The notes below the pieces were generated by a model, which was not told where the DNA came from, did not search any database, and was given only the letters and a program-made list of their open reading frames with translations. Shown piece after piece: positions 29,132 through 38,474 of a stretch of DNA of 64,000 nucleotides. Location of the stretch: the NCBI RefSeq assembly GCF_002797735.1, contig NZ_PGFG01000001.1:2708001-2772000 (forward strand). Direction: 5' to 3'. Source of the stretch: Thermoflavifilum aggregans (GTDB taxonomy: Bacteria; Bacteroidota; Bacteroidia; Chitinophagales; Chitinophagaceae). A program made the translations under genes and the position numbers. Position 1 is the stretch's first letter; the number at the start of each line of letters is the position of its first letter.

Positions 29132-29500
29132 ATGGCCAAAAAAATTTTGATAATTGAAGACGAACCGGTAATGCTGAAAACCCTTGAGCTGTTGTTTCGG
29201 AAAAAAGGCTATGAAGTAGTAATTGCAACCAATGGAAAGGAAGCAATGGAGCAGATCCGCCGGCATGCACCGGATGCAGTGATCACGGATGTGATGATGC
29301 CTTATCTGCCGGGAACTGAAATCATCAGTCGTCTCAGGCATGAGCTGAAGAATGAAAAGACTCCCGTGGTGGTGATTTCTTCCGTTGAGCTCGATAGCCT
29401 GGTAGAAGAAGTTTTTGCATTGGGTGCAAATGATTTTATTCGCAAGCCTATTGTACCGGCAGAGCTGGTGGCAAGAGTGGAAAAACTGCTTGTCAGCTAA
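29132..29500 (+). CDS. Single-domain response regulator (receiver only)
   Basis: A 122-residue CheY-like receiver with no output domain. The acidic pair is in IIEDEP (residues about 8-12), the phospho-acceptor Asp is in VITDVMMPYLPG near residue 52, a Ser in VVISS takes the usual Thr/Ser place, and the conserved Lys is in IRKPI. It must act through a protein partner. It is first of a five-gene co-directional block and 21 bases before a membrane HEAT-repeat protein, which is the obvious candidate partner. No cognate kinase is adjacent. Confidence 0.9.
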   Translation: MAKKILIIEDEPVMLKTLELLFRKKGYEVVIATNGKEAMEQIRRHAPDAVITDVMMPYLPGTEIISRLRHELKNEKTPVVVISSVELDSLVEEVFALGANDFIRKPIVPAELVARVEKLLVS

Positions 29501-29521
29501 CCATATTCAGAAAAATATCCT

Positions 29522-30703
29522 ATGAGAAACTTGTTTGATGTGCTGGAACATATCATCCCCTACCCTTTCTGGGCGCGGTATATAGCACCTTATCAAAGCT
29601 GGTTTGAAGCTCAGCCTCCCTTTATCCGTTTTGCGCTGATTGTGATTGTTATAGCCACTGTGGCTATTCTGTGCATGTATGCCCTGCTGATCATCACACG
29701 CCTGCGTTATCAATGGAAGCAACATCGGGAAAATAAATTTCGCCAAAAAGCCGAAGCATTAATCATTGAACACGTGATGCTTCATCCGGATATTGAAATC
29801 TTGCCACCCGAGCAAATTACTTTACCGGATGCGGTTTTCAGGGACGAGCTGGGAATGAGGCGGCGATGGCAAAAGCAGGTGTTGATAGATGTGATGATGT
29901 ATTATCACAAAAACTTTGCGGGCAAAACAGCACAGGTCATCCGCCGGTTGTATATTCAGCTGAGGTTGGATAAACTTTCCTATCGCAAGCTGCGTTCCTG
30001 GCGCTGGAACCGAAAGATTGAGGGACTGCATGAACTGGCTGAGATGCAATTGCAGGTACCAGAAGTGACCATGCTGGAACTGACCACCAGCCGCAACCGG
30101 GTGCTGCGCATGGAAGCACAGGCAGCCTATATCCGCCTGAGTAAAAACGAACCTTTTAAATTCTTCGATCATCTTACCGGGCGGCTCTTGCCCTGGGAGC
30201 AATTGTTTTTGTTTGAAGTAATTACCCACACACAAGGAATCAACATCCCCAGTTTTTCCCGATGGTTACATTATTCTGAGAATACTGATCTGAAATTATT
30301 TTGCCTAAAGCTGATTGTGCACTTCAACCAGTTCAATGCCATTCCGGCCGTGATGAAATTGCTGGAACACCGCAACGCTCAGGTCAGAGCCGCAGCCATA
30401 GACGCTCTCGGACAACTCGAGGCCGTGGATGCCGAAGATCAGCTCGTGCAGCTGTATGTGGATCAACCGGTAGAATGCCAGGTGGCCATTCTCCGTGCAC
30501 TTGGACATATCCGCAGCGGGCGGTATCTGCATTTTCTGAAAGAAGAGTTTCTGCGTTCACAGGATTATGCCGTGCGGAAAGAGGCCGCCCGTGCCCTTAT
30601 CGCACATGGCGATGAAAGTCTGATCGAGAGTTTGTTGCAACATGCACCGGAAGAACGCCGGCGCACCTTGGAACATTGCCTGGACCCACTAATCAAATCC
30701 TGA
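29522..30703 (+). CDS. Membrane-anchored HEAT-repeat protein
   Basis: A 393-residue protein with one strong transmembrane helix at about residues 36-62 (FALIVIVIATVAILCMYALLI). A basic cytoplasmic stretch follows, then an all-helical region. From about residue 250, HEAT-like repeats are visible, for example NAIPAVMKLLEHRNAQVRAAAIDALGQL and QDYAVRKEAARALIAHGDESLIESLL. HEAT arrays are protein-binding scaffolds. Position between a receiver-only regulator and a glycosyltransferase (3 bases before the latter) suggests it couples the signal to the synthase; this is inference. Confidence 0.75.
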   Translation: MRNLFDVLEHIIPYPFWARYIAPYQSWFEAQPPFIRFALIVIVIATVAILCMYALLIITRLRYQWKQHRENKFRQKAEALIIEHVMLHPDIEILPPEQITLPDAVFRDELGMRRRWQKQVLIDVMMYYHKNFAGKTAQVIRRLYIQLRLDKLSYRKLRSWRWNRKIEGLHELAEMQLQVPEVTMLELTTSRNRVLRMEAQAAYIRLSKNEPFKFFDHLTGRLLPWEQLFLFEVITHTQGINIPSFSRWLHYSENTDLKLFCLKLIVHFNQFNAIPAVMKLLEHRNAQVRAAAIDALGQLEAVDAEDQLVQLYVDQPVECQVAILRALGHIRSGRYLHFLKEEFLRSQDYAVRKEAARALIAHGDESLIESLLQHAPEERRRTLEHCLDPLIKS

Positions 30704-30706
30704 ATT

Positions 30707-32185
30707 ATGCTCTTGAATTTTACCATATCCCATCTCTGGCATCTATTGCAAAGCCTGTACGAAGGTTTTATTTTTTATTACGCAGCGGCAATTATGTCGC
30801 TCTACGTCATCCTAGCTATTTTTTCAGCCCTTGCCATCCGTCAGTTTAAGCGCCGCAACAGTTTTGTTGACTATAAATCCATCCTCAATTCCCCGCATGC
30901 TCCCGGCATTTCCGTGATTGCACCGGCCTACAACGAAGGAGCTACCATCATAGATAATGTGCACTCCCTGCTTACACTGAACTATGCAAAATTTGAAGTG
31001 ATTATCGTGAACGATGGCAGTACCGACGATACGCTCGAAAAATTAATCCGGGAATTTGAACTGGTGCCGGTAAAATTCGATTATCAGGAACGCATCGTAA
31101 CCCGACCGGTAAAAAGGGTTTTTCGCTCCACGAACCCGGCTTTTTCCAAGCTTATTGTGGTGGACAAGGAAAATGGTAAAAGTAAAGCCGATGCATCCAA
31201 TGCCGGCATCAACGTAGCATCCTACCCGCTATTCCTCTGCACGGATGTGGATTGTATCATTGAAAAAAATACCCTGCTCCACATGGTAAAGCCCTTCCTG
31301 GAAGAAGAAATCCGGGTGATTGCCGTGGGAGCTACCATCCGCATTGCCAACTCCTGCGAGGTTGATCAGGGCGTATTGCTCCGCGTCATCCCTCCGAAAA
31401 AACTGTTGCCCCGCTTTCAGGAACTGGAATATATCCGCTCGTTTCTGCTGGGACGCATGGCCTGGAGCCAGATGAACGGATTGATTATTGTGAGTGGCGG
31501 ATTGGGATTGTTTGACAAGGAAATCGTGATCAAAGCCGGTGGCTATGACCACACCTCATTTGCCGAAGATATGGAAATGATTACCCGCATGCGCAGGTAT
31601 ATGGAAGAAAACAAACTACCCTACCGCGTGCGGTATATTCCTAATTCCCAGTGCTGGACCGAGGGACCTTCCACCCTGAAAGTATTCAGCAAGCAAAGAA
31701 CCCGCTGGGCACGAGGATTGATTCAATGCCTTACCGTACATCGCCGCGTGATTGGTAATCCCAAATACGGCATCATGGGATTGCTCACCTATCCTTACAT
31801 GGTGCTGTTCGAATGGCTGGCACCCTTTCTGGAGATCACCGGGCTTATCTTTTATCTCGTATCCGGTTTAAGCGGAACGATTAACTGGACGCATGCCCTT
31901 ACCCTGCTGCTTTATGTGTATAGCTTTTCCGTAGCTATTACCACGATAGCCGTCTTGTGGGATCAACTTACCTTCAAATATTATGACAGCGTGTGGCAGG
32001 TGATTGGTTTGTGCGCCATGGCTATTGTTGAGCCTATTCTCTATCATCCGTTGAATGTATTTTTTTCTATCCGCGGAAATTATTTTTATTTCACTGGGAA
32101 AAAACTGGCCTGGGGTAATATGTCGCGGCAAGGCTTTGCCCGCCGGCAAATGGCCCAGCCACAACCATCGGAAGCTTCATCCTGA
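30707..32185 (+). CDS. Processive family-2 glycosyltransferase (PgaC/BcsA/HAS-like membrane synthase)
   Basis: A 492-residue inner-membrane synthase. A helix at about residues 22-45 precedes a GT-A domain: PAYNEGATI near 74-80, VNDGSTDD at 101-108, the DxD motif at Asp180-Asp182 in CTDVDC, the catalytic FAEDME with Asp288, and QRTRW at 330-334, the signature of processive beta-glycosyltransferases. Several helices follow from about 360. It should polymerise an NDP-sugar and extrude the chain. The polymer is not identifiable; poly-N-acetylglucosamine is one possibility. Tightly linked to the HEAT protein and the TPR/barrel protein. Confidence 0.9.
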   Translation: MLLNFTISHLWHLLQSLYEGFIFYYAAAIMSLYVILAIFSALAIRQFKRRNSFVDYKSILNSPHAPGISVIAPAYNEGATIIDNVHSLLTLNYAKFEVIIVNDGSTDDTLEKLIREFELVPVKFDYQERIVTRPVKRVFRSTNPAFSKLIVVDKENGKSKADASNAGINVASYPLFLCTDVDCIIEKNTLLHMVKPFLEEEIRVIAVGATIRIANSCEVDQGVLLRVIPPKKLLPRFQELEYIRSFLLGRMAWSQMNGLIIVSGGLGLFDKEIVIKAGGYDHTSFAEDMEMITRMRRYMEENKLPYRVRYIPNSQCWTEGPSTLKVFSKQRTRWARGLIQCLTVHRRVIGNPKYGIMGLLTYPYMVLFEWLAPFLEITGLIFYLVSGLSGTINWTHALTLLLYVYSFSVAITTIAVLWDQLTFKYYDSVWQVIGLCAMAIVEPILYHPLNVFFSIRGNYFYFTGKKLAWGNMSRQGFARRQMAQPQPSEASS

Positions 32186-32201
32186 AAGCTACAGAACAAC
32201 T

Positions 32202-35096
32202 ATGTCGCACTTTGTATACCCTGCTCATCTTTTTCGTCTCTCTGGCATATGTGTGAGCCTTCTGATCTTGTTCAGCATGCAGCAGGCGCATGCACAAAAA
32301 ATTTCTTCCGACGATCTGTTGAAACAGGCCCTGTATGAAACCAATGTGCAACATCAGTACGACAAAGCTATTGCCTTGTGCAAACAGGGATTGGCTTTAA
32401 GTCCGGATTACCTGGATATCCGCCTGTTGCTAGGGCGCCTGTATATGCTTACCCATCAATACGATCTGGCGCGCATCGAGCTTTCCCGTGTGCTGGCCAA
32501 ACAGCCCAACAACGCGGATGCGCTGACTTATCTTATCAACCTCGAAATGCAGGATAAGCGGTATGATGAAGCATTATGCTACGCCAACACGGCGTTGTAT
32601 TATTACCCCGATAGTGTGTTTTTTATTCTAAAAAAAACGGCTGCCCTAAGCGCGGGGCATCAGTTTGATGAGGCCATGCAGGTACTGCAGCAAAGCATGA
32701 AAAAACTACCCAGCCAAGCCCAGCTGCGCACAGCCTATCTGGATCAACTGATAACAGCTGCCCGTTCCTATCAGGATCAGCATAACTATATCCGGGCACA
32801 TGCATATCTGCAACAAGCCTTGCAAATGGATGCCGGCAACAGGCTGGTACTGACTTATCTCATCAACCTCGAAGCGGCCTATGAGCATTACGACGAAGCC
32901 CTGATTTATGCCAATCAGGCTTTGCAACACTATCCGGATGATCCGGAATTCATCAAACGCAAAATCGGCATCCTGATCTCTGCCAAACGTTATCTGGAAG
33001 CTGAAGACCTTTTGCAGCAGCTGACGCGGAAAGATCCACGCAATCCCGAATGGACAAAACTTGCTACCTATGTGCATTTACAAGCAGCTAGGGATTATGT
33101 GCATCTGATGCCGCAATATCAATATGCTGCCGTGCTGGCCAACGACCCAGCTAACCAGGAAGCTCTTCAGGCCCTAATCAACCTGTACAGCGCACAAAAT
33201 GCCTATCCAGAAGCATTGATCTATGCCAATCAGGCCCTGCAACATTATCCGGACGACACGTTGTTTTTGCTGAAAAAAATTGCCCTGCTCGATGCGATGG
33301 GAAAGTATGCCGAAGCCTATCCTCTCACGGCCCGGCTGGCTGCCCGTTACCCTCAACATCGGGAATTGAAAGCCCATCTGCTGGATGAATTGATGATGGT
33401 CGGACGGGAATTTGAGCGGGACCAGCAGTGGGATAGTGCTGCCAGCTATTATCAGCAGATGCTGGAAGTAGATTCATCCTACCTGCCTGCCTACGACAGG
33501 CTAATTGCACTGAGCCTGGAGCAAAAACAATACAACCTGGCGCTTGCTTTTGTACGGCGTGCCTTGCGGCTCACAGCAAATCCCGAACCCTATCAATTCC
33601 GAGAAGCTGGCATCCTGGAGGCTGCTGGCCAATATGAAGAAGCTGCTGAGCTCACACGCCGACTCATGGAAGCTCATCCGCAAAACTTGCGCTACCGGCA
33701 AACCTATCTGGATCAGCTGCTCGAAGCCGCCCGCTCCCGCATGCAGCAACAACAACCCGACCAGGCCATGGAAGACCTGAAGCCCCTGCTTGCCCTGGAA
33801 CCGGGTCATCCGGAAGCCCTAGATCTGATGGTCAATGCACTGTATCAGATGCAACAATACGCCGCCGGAATAGCCTGGTGCGATACGGCTCTTCAATATT
33901 ACCCGCAGGACAAAAATTTTCTGGTAAAAAAAGCAGGCCTGCTGGAAGCCTCAGGCCAATACACTGAAGCCGCCCGGTTGCTGGCCGACCTGCTCATGCG
34001 TTATCCGTATGATACAAAATTGCAAAACAGCCTTGGCGAAAATCTGTTTCTGGCAGGAAAACAATTTGCTGCAAATAACCAGACCGATAGCGCCAGCAGC
34101 TATTTCTGGACGGCCATCCGCCAGCAGCCGCGTGATACATTGGCCTGGATCAGCCTAATCAACCTCAAAGCTAGCCTGCAACAAACCGATTCTGCCCTAC
34201 GGATTGCCGACAGCGCCTTGTATTACATTCCCCATTCCCCTGAACTATTGATGAAAAAAGCAAGTTTTCTGCTGGCCGCAGGTAAATCCAAAGAGGCGCT
34301 GCAAACCCTTGACAGGCTGATGGAAATCGATCCGCACAATGCGGCAGCCAAAGCCCTGCACGAGCAGATCCGCATTGCCTCCTACCACCAGGCCATCGGC
34401 ATAGATTATAATTTCACTTCTTTTGGCGACCGTACCACCACGCCCTGGAACCTGGCCAGCCTGTATTACCAGCGCCTGCCTCATTGGGGCAGCTATGATC
34501 TGCGCATCAACTTCGCCAACCGCAATAACCGCAACGGCCACCAAGGCGAAGCTGAGGTGTACTGGAATCATGATTCATCCAATATTTCCTACGTTGATTT
34601 GGCTTTCGCCCATGATTCCATCTTCCCCAGGCTTCGGGCAGCCTATACTTTCACTCATTATTTCCGCAAAGGCTGGCAGGCCGACGTCGGGGGGCGTTAT
34701 CTTAACTTCGACAGCTCAGCTTTGGGCTCAGCTTATCTGGGACTGGGAAAATACTTCAGTGACTACTGGCTTTATGCCCAGGCTTACCTTACACCCCAGA
34801 ACAAACAACTGTTTGGTGCCTACCGGGCTACCCTGCGCTATTATTACAGCGAACAGCGGGACGATTACCTGAATCTGATTGTGGGAACCGGCATTTCACC
34901 CGACGATCGCAGCCGTTATTTTGGGCTGAATCATTGGCTAAGCCTGTCTGCTACAAATGTGGCCCTGGGCTACCAGCATATTTTCCGCGGACAAACCATT
35001 GTGGGGCTTACCCTGAGCTGGACAAACCAGGAAATCCAAAAAGGCATCCGGCAAAATGAATACGATATGTATGTGCATCTGGTGCAAAAATTTTAA
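32202..35096 (+). CDS. TPR protein with C-terminal YaiO-type outer-membrane beta-barrel
   Basis: A 964-residue protein with a signal peptide (to about residue 32, ending HAQ), roughly 690 residues of tetratricopeptide repeats, and from about residue 728 a YaiO-family barrel rich in alternating aromatic strands, ending VHLVQKF. The repeats form a larger module repeated about five times, with units such as LIYANQALQHYPDD. TPR-plus-barrel is the plan of PgaA/AlgK-AlgE exporters, so it is the likely outer-membrane exit for the polymer made by the adjacent synthase. The ATG at 32202 starts the signal peptide and lies 16 bases after the synthase gene. Confidence 0.85.
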   Translation: MSHFVYPAHLFRLSGICVSLLILFSMQQAHAQKISSDDLLKQALYETNVQHQYDKAIALCKQGLALSPDYLDIRLLLGRLYMLTHQYDLARIELSRVLAKQPNNADALTYLINLEMQDKRYDEALCYANTALYYYPDSVFFILKKTAALSAGHQFDEAMQVLQQSMKKLPSQAQLRTAYLDQLITAARSYQDQHNYIRAHAYLQQALQMDAGNRLVLTYLINLEAAYEHYDEALIYANQALQHYPDDPEFIKRKIGILISAKRYLEAEDLLQQLTRKDPRNPEWTKLATYVHLQAARDYVHLMPQYQYAAVLANDPANQEALQALINLYSAQNAYPEALIYANQALQHYPDDTLFLLKKIALLDAMGKYAEAYPLTARLAARYPQHRELKAHLLDELMMVGREFERDQQWDSAASYYQQMLEVDSSYLPAYDRLIALSLEQKQYNLALAFVRRALRLTANPEPYQFREAGILEAAGQYEEAAELTRRLMEAHPQNLRYRQTYLDQLLEAARSRMQQQQPDQAMEDLKPLLALEPGHPEALDLMVNALYQMQQYAAGIAWCDTALQYYPQDKNFLVKKAGLLEASGQYTEAARLLADLLMRYPYDTKLQNSLGENLFLAGKQFAANNQTDSASSYFWTAIRQQPRDTLAWISLINLKASLQQTDSALRIADSALYYIPHSPELLMKKASFLLAAGKSKEALQTLDRLMEIDPHNAAAKALHEQIRIASYHQAIGIDYNFTSFGDRTTTPWNLASLYYQRLPHWGSYDLRINFANRNNRNGHQGEAEVYWNHDSSNISYVDLAFAHDSIFPRLRAAYTFTHYFRKGWQADVGGRYLNFDSSALGSAYLGLGKYFSDYWLYAQAYLTPQNKQLFGAYRATLRYYYSEQRDDYLNLIVGTGISPDDRSRYFGLNHWLSLSATNVALGYQHIFRGQTIVGLTLSWTNQEIQKGIRQNEYDMYVHLVQKF

Positions 35097-37359
35097 CCCC
35101 AAGCTTCTGTTGATCACTATGAGCCTTGCTCTGGGAATCAGCTCCTGTGCTCAACCTCAATCCCGACTCAGATTGATACAACAGGGCCAGTCAGCTTATG
35201 CCATTGCAATTACTTCCCATGCAAGCCGATATGAAAAACAGGCTGCCGAACTGATCCAGCAATATACCCGGCAGGTAACCGGTGTTACCCTGCCCGTTCT
35301 CACAGCCGATGACACTACACAAATCCATCAGCCCGTCATAGCCATTGGCCATACAGCCTGGATACCGAAACCTTGGCAAAAAGATATTGAGCAACTCCCA
35401 GAAGGAAGTGTGTTCATCCGGGTACAGGCACCTCACATAATCCTGACCGGCGGCGGAAAACGCGGTGTGCTGAATGCGGCCTACAGCTGGATCGAACAGG
35501 TCCTGCAATGCCGGCTTTATGCCGATAGTGTGCTTCGCATACCAGAACAACACACTGTAACTGTTTCATCATCTCTGCAAATCATTGAAAAACCCGCCTT
35601 CTCTTTCCGGCAGGTATATGATCCGCAGGCTATGAATGCCCGTTATATGGACTGGCACCGGCTGAATGATTTTGCTGATTTCTGGGGACTGTGGGGACAC
35701 AGCTTTTTCAAGCTTATTCCACCGGAAAAATATTTTCATCATCATCCGGAATATTTTGCACAGGTGAATGGCCGCCGGCAGCCCACCCAGCTATGCCTCA
35801 GCAATCCGCAGGTACAGCAGCTGGTTATCAGCGCCCTGCAGGAGCGGATCCGACAAAATCCGGACGTCCTCTACTGGTCGGTAGCCCCGGAAGACAACGA
35901 TGCATTCTGCACCTGTGATTCCTGTGAAAAACTTTATACTGCGTATGGTGGCATATCAGGTGCTCTTCTTCATTTTGTCAATGCCATTGCCAGCCATTTT
36001 CCCGACCATATCATCACCACCCTGGCTTATGGTGCAACCCTGACGCCTCCGCAACATATCCAGGCTGCAGATAATGTAGGAGTGATGGTCAGTACGATAA
36101 CCTGCAACCGGAGTGCTCCTATCGCCACTGATCCACGCAATGCCAAATTCCGGCAAGCCTTTGAAACCTGGGCCCATCTTACCAATCACCTTATGATCTG
36201 GGATTATACCATTCAATACACCCATTACTTAGCGCCCTTTCCAGATTTTTTCAGCTTCCAGCCTAACCTTCGCTATTTTGCTCAATATCACGCAGAGGCC
36301 ATCTTTGAACAAGGCAGCGGGGAAGACCCCAGTGTGTTCGATGAATGGCGCTGCTACCTGCTGGCCAAGCTGCTCTGGAATCCCGATGCCGATGTAAAAG
36401 CTATTCAACAGGATTTTCTGCAAGGTTATTATGGTGCTGCCGCTCCTTACATAGGTCAATATATCCAAAGCCTGGAACAAGGCCTCCAGCAAAGCCGGCA
36501 AAGGCTCGACATTTACGGCAACCCCCTCGATGCCGACAAAAGCTGGCTGAGTCCGGACTCCGTAGAGGCTTATCAGCACATCCTGCATCAGGCCATGCAG
36601 GCGGTACAAGATGATCCCCAACTGAGTGAACGTGTAAGCAAGTTGTATCTGTCTGTGCTATATACCCAACTCCTGCAGGCAAGGTTTTATGGTACAGATG
36701 CCCATGGAGCTTTTATTTCCACTCCCGAAGGCCAATGGATACCTGACCCCCGCATCAGGCAGGATCTGCAACAGTTTCAGCAAATAGCCGCCCGGCTGGG
36801 TATCCGCTATCTCAATGAAGATCATCAGTCCCTGGAAGCATTCGTTCAAGATTATCAGCACATGCTGCAACAGGGTGTGAGAACAAGTCTGTCGTTTCAC
36901 AAACCCGTCCGGCTGCTTACTGCACCTATATCCGATTATCCCGCCCGGGGACCGCAAACCATGACAGATGGCATGCTGGGAACGACTGATTATGCATGGA
37001 ACTGGCTGGGATGGTATGGGCAAAATATGGAAGTAGAAATTGACCTGCAACAAAATCAAACCATCCATCAGGTAAATACAGGCTTTTTGGACGATCCCCG
37101 GCATCAGATTTTTCTGCCTACCCGTATGGAGGTACTGGTATCGGCTGACGGAAAAGATTTTCACCAGGTTGCCGCTCAGGATATGGCCGACAGGCAGTTC
37201 CCCAATCAGGCAGAAAGAAAGGAAATTGCTATCACGTTTGCTCCTGTTCAGGCACGCTATGTCCGCATCGTAGCTATCTGCCGTCAACACATACCTGATG
37301 CCTATGCCCGCCCCGGCAAATTGCCGGCTGTTTTTGCCGATGAAATCGAAGTCAGATAA
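35056..37359 (+). CDS. DUF4838 / discoidin-domain lipoprotein (glycoside-hydrolase-like)
   Basis: A 767-residue exported protein. The lipobox is SSC in LALGISSCAQ near residue 31. An N-terminal alpha-glucuronidase-like alpha/beta domain follows (EKQAAELIQQYTRQVTG, then GGGKRGVLNAAYSWIEQVL), then a DUF4838 TIM-barrel-like region (about 190-480, with YWSVAPEDNDAFCTCDSC) and an F5/8 type C carbohydrate-binding domain from about 620. The start is uncertain: ATGs at 35056, 35071 and 35119 are in frame; the first two overlap the TPR/barrel gene and give a better signal peptide. Likely a surface or periplasmic polysaccharide-processing enzyme. Confidence 0.8.
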   Translation: MNTICMCIWCKNFNPKLLLITMSLALGISSCAQPQSRLRLIQQGQSAYAIAITSHASRYEKQAAELIQQYTRQVTGVTLPVLTADDTTQIHQPVIAIGHTAWIPKPWQKDIEQLPEGSVFIRVQAPHIILTGGGKRGVLNAAYSWIEQVLQCRLYADSVLRIPEQHTVTVSSSLQIIEKPAFSFRQVYDPQAMNARYMDWHRLNDFADFWGLWGHSFFKLIPPEKYFHHHPEYFAQVNGRRQPTQLCLSNPQVQQLVISALQERIRQNPDVLYWSVAPEDNDAFCTCDSCEKLYTAYGGISGALLHFVNAIASHFPDHIITTLAYGATLTPPQHIQAADNVGVMVSTITCNRSAPIATDPRNAKFRQAFETWAHLTNHLMIWDYTIQYTHYLAPFPDFFSFQPNLRYFAQYHAEAIFEQGSGEDPSVFDEWRCYLLAKLLWNPDADVKAIQQDFLQGYYGAAAPYIGQYIQSLEQGLQQSRQRLDIYGNPLDADKSWLSPDSVEAYQHILHQAMQAVQDDPQLSERVSKLYLSVLYTQLLQARFYGTDAHGAFISTPEGQWIPDPRIRQDLQQFQQIAARLGIRYLNEDHQSLEAFVQDYQHMLQQGVRTSLSFHKPVRLLTAPISDYPARGPQTMTDGMLGTTDYAWNWLGWYGQNMEVEIDLQQNQTIHQVNTGFLDDPRHQIFLPTRMEVLVSADGKDFHQVAAQDMADRQFPNQAERKEIAITFAPVQARYVRIVAICRQHIPDAYARPGKLPAVFADEIEVR

Positions 37360-37526
37360 ACCTGTGTTTCCGCTGTTCCTCACACACGCATACAAAGCTG
37401 TTTCTTCCTGGCATCAGAAAATCAGAAAGGCATTGCCAATGAAACAGCCAATTGCGCGTCTTTTGTGCGCAATAAAAGAGCATTTTTCCGGTGGCTTTAC
37501 GAAGGGCTTACTTGCGGGAGATGCGG

Positions 37527-37534
37527 TATCTTTG
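37527..37534 (+). promoter_or_regulatory. -7 promoter element before a glycosyltransferase gene
   Basis: TATCTTTG matches TAnnTTTG, 46 bases before the ATG at 37581. It lies in the 221-base gap after the DUF4838 gene, which otherwise shows only a 7-bp hairpin (ATTGCGC / GCGCAAT, 37451-37473) without a U-tract. Confidence 0.5.
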
Positions 37535-37580
37535 GGCTGGTTGCATCATCAGCCATCATCTGCATTTATACCAACCATCC

Positions 37581-38474
37581 ATGATTCAGATTCAGGAACA
37601 TGTCATTCGGTCGGCCGTGGCTACATCAGCCCGTTTTTCCATTCTGATTCCTACCTGGAACAACCTTCCGTATCTGCAGCTATGCATTGCTGCCATCCGC
37701 CGTCACTCCAGCTTCCGCCATCAGATCATTGTGCACATCAACGAAGGAAGGGATGGTTCACTGGAATGGGTGAAACAACAAAAGGATATTGATTATACCT
37801 ATTCACCTCAAAACGTAGGTGTATGTTATGCTTTGAATGCGGCACGCCGGCTGGTACAGACCGATTACATCGTTTATCTCAATGATGATATGTACGTATG
37901 TCCGGAATGGGATGCCGTGTTGTGGCAGGAAATACAGCAGATAGGTCATCCTTATTTTTTCCTTTCGGCTACAGCCATTGAACCTGTGGCTTCCAGTCCC
38001 TGTGCCATAGAAGCCAATTTCGGGAGCAGCCCGAACGATTTTCAGGAAGAAACTTTACTTAGCACCTGTCATCAATTTGAAAAAGCTGACTGGTGGGGAG
38101 CCACCTGGCCTCCCAATATTGTGCACCGCGATATCTGGGATCTGGTGGGTGGTTACAGCATTGAGTTTTCACCGGGTATGTATTCCGATCCGGATTTTTC
38201 CATGAAGCTCTGGCAGGCCGGAATACGGTATTTCAAGGGATTATCCGCCAGTCGGGTGTATCATTTCGGATCCAAAAGCACTGGCCGGATCCGTAAAAAC
38301 AAAGGATATTACACCTTTATCCGGAAATGGGGCATGACCTCCAGCACTTTCACCCGCTATTACCTGCGCAGGGGCGAACCTTTTAAAGGAGTCTTGCAGG
38401 ATCCGCATATCCCGGCAGCCATCCAATGGAAAAATATGTGGAAAAAAATGCTGGCTTCCTGGTACAAAGCCTGA
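37581..38474 (+). CDS. Family-2 glycosyltransferase
   Basis: A 297-residue GT-A enzyme without transmembrane helices. SILIPTWNNLPYLQLCIAAI opens the nucleotide-binding fold and the DxD-type motif is in VYLNDDMYV. The acceptor-side region FSPGMYSDPDFSMKLWQAGIRYF matches the D-x-D/ED part of the family. It probably adds single sugars to a surface glycan; donor and acceptor are unknown. The ATG at 37581 was chosen from the fold start and the promoter position. Its stop abuts the thiL stop on the other strand. Confidence 0.85.
   Translation: MIQIQEHVIRSAVATSARFSILIPTWNNLPYLQLCIAAIRRHSSFRHQIIVHINEGRDGSLEWVKQQKDIDYTYSPQNVGVCYALNAARRLVQTDYIVYLNDDMYVCPEWDAVLWQEIQQIGHPYFFLSATAIEPVASSPCAIEANFGSSPNDFQEETLLSTCHQFEKADWWGATWPPNIVHRDIWDLVGGYSIEFSPGMYSDPDFSMKLWQAGIRYFKGLSASRVYHFGSKSTGRIRKNKGYYTFIRKWGMTSSTFTRYYLRRGEPFKGVLQDPHIPAAIQWKNMWKKMLASWYKA

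Noticed and set aside
37451-37473. ATTGCGC / GCGCAAT hairpin as a terminator
   Set aside because: The stem is followed by AAAAG on plus and TGG on minus, so there is no U-tract on either strand.
37298-37792. Open frame spanning the gap between the DUF4838 gene and the next glycosyltransferase
   Set aside because: It overlaps both neighbours in another frame and contains the promoter of the glycosyltransferase; composition is shadow-like.
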